Positions 61,305 to 64,000 of a stretch of 64,000 nt of DNA are shown here, piece by piece. A program made the position numbers and the translations under genes. Numbering within the stretch: the first letter of the stretch is position 1; each line of letters opens with the position of its first letter. A model generated the notes under the pieces. The model worked only from the letters and a program-made list of their open reading frames with translations, made no database searches and had not been told where the DNA came from. The DNA lies in NCBI RefSeq assembly GCF_000468035.1, contig NZ_KI260539.1, positions 270,718 to 334,717 of the forward strand, given 5' to 3'. This stretch comes from Selenomonas sp. oral taxon 892 str. F0426 (GTDB taxonomy: Bacteria; Bacillota; Negativicutes; Selenomonadales; Selenomonadaceae).

Positions 61305-63056
61305 TTGGATCACCGTCTGAAGAGCAGTTTACAGGATCGGTTTGCACAGGAGCGTGGGTCTTACCGCTATCCAGCAGGAGGACGAACGCGCTTTGCGCTC
61401 GTCTATCCAAATACCTACTTCGTGGGTATGTCGAACCTTGGACTGCACATTATCTACGATCTTCTCAACAAGCGTGTGGATACTGCATGTGAGCGGTTCT
61501 TCCTGCCCGACCGTACAGAACTTCCTCGCTATGAACGCACGCAGACGCCGATGATGAGCGTGGAGACGCAGACGCCTCTTGCGGACTTCGCTCTCATCGG
61601 CTTTGCCGTTTCCTTCGAGATGGATTACTTCAACATCATCAAGATGCTGGAACTCAGCCATGTTCGACCTCTTGCGGCAGAACGTACGGGACGTGATCCC
61701 CTTGTGATTACAGGAGGGCCATGTGCGACATTCAACCCGGAACCCCTTGCAGAGATTGCCGATGCCTTTGTGATCGGCGAGGGCGAGGTGATTATGCCGG
61801 CCTTGATGGATGCGTATCATGAGGGACTTCGCCAGGGGCTTGATCGGACGGCACTTCTGCACCATTTGGCCCTCGTTCCGGGGGTCTATGTTCCTGCTCT
61901 TTACACTCCGGTCTATGATGCGGACGGACGGTTAACGGCACTTCGCTCAACAGATGATGCGCCCTCCAAGATCGCACGACAGTGGGTGGAGAATCTGGAT
62001 GCATATCCAGCACATACGGTCGTTGTCACGGAGGATACGGAGTTCAACTTCTATCTCATCGAGACGGCGCGCGGCTGTGGCCGTCATTGTCGCTTCTGTA
62101 TGGCGGGGTATTGCTTTCGCCGCCCGCGCAATCGCTCTCTCGCAGTCATTGAGGAGCAGGTGCGCGCAGCACTCCCCTACGGCAAGAAAATTGGCCTCAT
62201 GGGTGCAGCGATCTCGGACTATCCGGAGATCGATGCTCTTTGCCGCTCTATTCTCGGAGAGGGGCTGTCCATGTCCGTTGCGTCGTTTCGTGCAGATTCG
62301 GTGACGCAGGAGCTGGTTGAATCCCTTGCAGCTAGTGGGCTGAAGACGCTGACGCTCGCCCCTGAGGCCGGGAGCGCACGCATGCGTGCCGTCATCAACA
62401 AGGGGATCGAGGAGCATCACCTCTTCACGGCGATCGATCTCGGGGCAGCGGCACACATTCCAAATTTCAAACTGTATATCATGGTCGGCCTCCCCTTCGA
62501 GGAAGATGACGATATTGCGTCGATCATTGATCTTGCGGAGCGCCTTCGCAGATATATGGACGAGAGGGGCTGCCGCGGAACGCTGACACTCAGCATCAAT
62601 CCCTTTGTTCCAAAGCCGTTCACTCCGTTTCAGTGGATGCCGATGGCGGACAAGAAGCGTCTCGATGCGGTGATGAAGAGAATCACACAGGCACTGCGCC
62701 GTCAAAAAAAGATTGTCGTCCACTTCGAGTCGCCGAAGGAGGCGCTCGTCCAGGCCATTCTCGCACGAGGCGATCGCCGTCTTGCTGCACCGCTCATACG
62801 GGCGTCAGAGGGACGTGGGGCAAAGGATCTAGTGCCGGAGATGCAGGAGGCGGGGCTGTCCCCGGACGACTACCTGACGCGGTCATGGACAGCGGACGAA
62901 CTGCTCCCCTGGGAACACCTGGACATGGGGTTTACAAAGGGGTATCTGCGGCAGGAATACGTGCGCGCGGAGGCTCTGAAAGCAACGCCGAGCTGCTTCG
63001 ATGGATGTACGCGCTGTGGTGTCTGTGCGCCCGACAAAGAAAGGACGATCGTATGA
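61305..63056 (+). CDS. Radical SAM protein with N-terminal B12-binding-like domain (TIGR03960 type)
   Basis: A 583-residue protein. Residues about 30-190 resemble a cobalamin-binding Rossmann domain (FALVYPNTYFVGMSNLGLHIIYDLL, ITGGPCATFNPEPLAEIADAFVIGEGE). The radical SAM CxxxCxxC is C258, C262 and C265. A C-terminal cysteine cluster (CFDGCTRCGVC) may hold a second cluster. The family occurs in Firmicutes next to rodZ-, tRNA- or cell-wall-linked genes, with unknown substrate. In some genomes a partner gene (TIGR03936) follows; here pgeF follows instead. The start is TTG 61305. Confidence 0.85.
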   Translation: MDHRLKSSLQDRFAQERGSYRYPAGGRTRFALVYPNTYFVGMSNLGLHIIYDLLNKRVDTACERFFLPDRTELPRYERTQTPMMSVETQTPLADFALIGFAVSFEMDYFNIIKMLELSHVRPLAAERTGRDPLVITGGPCATFNPEPLAEIADAFVIGEGEVIMPALMDAYHEGLRQGLDRTALLHHLALVPGVYVPALYTPVYDADGRLTALRSTDDAPSKIARQWVENLDAYPAHTVVVTEDTEFNFYLIETARGCGRHCRFCMAGYCFRRPRNRSLAVIEEQVRAALPYGKKIGLMGAAISDYPEIDALCRSILGEGLSMSVASFRADSVTQELVESLAASGLKTLTLAPEAGSARMRAVINKGIEEHHLFTAIDLGAAAHIPNFKLYIMVGLPFEEDDDIASIIDLAERLRRYMDERGCRGTLTLSINPFVPKPFTPFQWMPMADKKRLDAVMKRITQALRRQKKIVVHFESPKEALVQAILARGDRRLAAPLIRASEGRGAKDLVPEMQEAGLSPDDYLTRSWTADELLPWEHLDMGFTKGYLRQEYVRAEALKATPSCFDGCTRCGVCAPDKERTIV

Positions 63057-63868
63057 GTTTCGTATTGAAGCATCTGCGGGACAACCTATGGAGTGGTTCG
63101 CTCGATATCTTTCCAGAGGATCGCCTCATACACGGATTTTCTGCGCGTCAGGGAGGCGTAAGCCCTGTGCCGTTCGATACACTCAATATGGCGCTCCATG
63201 TTGGCGACGAACCAAGCAATGTGTGGGAGAATCGGCGGCGGTACTTTGCGGCTCTGGGGCTTGATGCGGAGCGAATCTGTACGATCCGCCAGATACATGG
63301 CACAGAGATCGTGCGCGCCTTTCGGAGAGATGCGGGGCGAGGCGCACATGACTATGCCGATGCCCTTGCCGATGCGGATGCCGTCATCACGAACGACAGC
63401 GGTGTTGCACTCATGCTTTGCTATGCGGACTGCGTTCCTGTTCTCCTCTACGATCCCGTACACAATGCGGCGGGCATTGTCCATGCAGGATGGAAGGGAT
63501 CGCTGGAGCGGATTGCAGTAAAGACACTGGCGCGTATGGGCGAGGAGTTCGGCACAGTGGCCTCCGATGTGCTTGCAGGGATTGGTCCCTCTATTGGGGC
63601 AGGGTGTTATACGGTCGGACGTGAGGTGGCAGACCGATTTCACGCTGCATTTCCGAGGTATGCAGAGAAAATTGTCCAGGATCAGGACGGCGAGATCCAC
63701 CTGGATCTCTGGACGGCAAACACGATGCAGCTCATTGAGGCAGGACTCACAGAGCGCAATATTGATCAGGCGGGCATATGTACCTCCTGTGACCGAAATT
63801 TCTTTTACTCCTATCGTGCCGCAGACGGCAGGACAGGACGGCTTGCGGCGGTGATGGAACTAAGATGA
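63053..63868 (+). CDS. pgeF: Polyphenol oxidase/purine nucleosidase-type laccase domain protein
   Basis: The 271-residue YfiH/PgeF family product. In other organisms such proteins cleave purine nucleosides or edit peptidoglycan precursors. Copper/zinc-type motifs are visible: RQIHGTEIV (about 81-89), LCYADCVPVLLYDP, IVHAGWKGSL, GIGPSIGAGCYTVG and the late CTSCDRNFFYSYRA. ATG 63053 overlaps the previous stop (ATGA); the frame is open further upstream but that part is out of the domain. It is a single-copy housekeeping gene and leads into the yggS gene with an ATGA overlap. Confidence 0.9.
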   Translation: MSFVLKHLRDNLWSGSLDIFPEDRLIHGFSARQGGVSPVPFDTLNMALHVGDEPSNVWENRRRYFAALGLDAERICTIRQIHGTEIVRAFRRDAGRGAHDYADALADADAVITNDSGVALMLCYADCVPVLLYDPVHNAAGIVHAGWKGSLERIAVKTLARMGEEFGTVASDVLAGIGPSIGAGCYTVGREVADRFHAAFPRYAEKIVQDQDGEIHLDLWTANTMQLIEAGLTERNIDQAGICTSCDRNFFYSYRAADGRTGRLAAVMELR

Positions 63869-64000
63869 GTGAAGATATGACGATCGAAGCGCGTCTTCAG
63901 CAGGTATACCATACGATTGCGGCAGCACGTGCCCGACGTACCCACGTGCCGAAGGAGGCACCAGTCGAGCTGATTGCGGTGACGAAGAATCATTCTGTAG
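63865..64000 (+). CDS. YggS/PROSC family PLP-homeostasis protein (3'-truncated)
   Basis: Only the first 45 codons lie in the window. ATG 63865 overlaps the pgeF stop, and the translation reaches VELIAVTKNHSV, which is the start of the PLP-binding barrel in the YggS family (the lysine in AVTKNH is the cofactor lysine). In many Firmicutes, yggS follows the laccase-domain gene and precedes sepF and yggT in the cell-division cluster. Confidence 0.8.
   Translation, partial: MSEDMTIEARLQQVYHTIAAARARRTHVPKEAPVELIAVTKNHSV

Noticed and set aside
62633-63052. 140-codon N-terminal extension of the pgeF gene
   Set aside because: The extension lies wholly inside the radical SAM gene in another frame; ATG 63053 begins the conserved domain and overlaps the stop in the usual ATGA manner.

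Overview
The window is a 64 kb chromosomal segment with high-GC codon use from a diderm Firmicute of the Negativicutes, most likely Selenomonas or a close relative. The case rests on several points. TonB-dependent outer-membrane receptors and hfq sit beside Firmicute-type genes (class III fbp, nrdR, a CcpA-independent crp-like regulator, B12 riboswitches with intrinsic terminators). There is a secreted PTP-like phytase of the kind known from Selenomonas ruminantium, and ileS lacks a T-box leader. No rRNA, CRISPR array, prophage or complete transposase gene was seen.

Layout. 1-10.2 kb: an HD-GYP protein whose HD histidine is replaced, uvrB-uvrA, an AEC-type carrier, a membrane metallophosphoesterase, and a GT41 (SPINDLY-like) glycosyltransferase paired with a methyltransferase. 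10.2-12.4 kb: bioB under a promoter overlapped by a long dyad, a convergent Crp/Fnr regulator and two valine tRNAs. 12.4-28.4 kb: a corrinoid/cobalt acquisition island with three near-identical promoter + cobalamin-riboswitch + terminator units. The first controls a five-gene Nik/Opp-type ABC transporter. The second controls a FhuE-like TonB receptor, followed by a BtuFCD/FecBCD-type ABC system and a methyltransferase. The third controls a BtuB-like receptor plus a second binding protein. 28.6-33.4 kb (minus strand): U32 peptidase, class III aminotransferase, phosphoribosyltransferase and lgt.

33.6-34.03 kb holds a compact element that resembles an IS200/IS605-derived, palindrome-flanked relic: a 23-codon ORF followed by a run of hairpins like an orphan TnpB-guide (omega) RNA. 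34-39 kb (minus): a Fur-box-preceded iron-type uptake operon (permease, ATPase, binding protein, TonB receptor). 39.5-47.4 kb (minus): an inactive-looking P-type ATPase relic-like gene, cydA-cydB-cydD-cydC, and a small helical-repeat protein. 47.6-52.2 kb: a fused permease/substrate-binding OpuB-type protein without its ATPase, class III fbp, and the phytase. 52.4-64 kb (plus): ileS, a UPF0173 hydrolase, miaA-hfq, dut, an IscR-like Rrf2 regulator with cysteine desulfurase, rodZ, nrdR, a B12-binding-type radical SAM protein, pgeF (yfiH) and the start of a yggS-family gene.

A family of small non-autonomous repeats (ends GGAATCGCTGATAAA...TTTATCAGTGCTTCC, with short target duplications) is scattered between genes in at least six full or partial copies. 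A separate 55-bp inverted-repeat element with 3-bp target duplications sits in the loop of the terminator of the first B12-regulated operon. The strongest candidates for something new are the B12-regulated Nik/Opp transporter plus FhuE-like receptor/methyltransferase island, the orphan omega-RNA-like element, and the catalytically dead P-type ATPase next to cydABDC.
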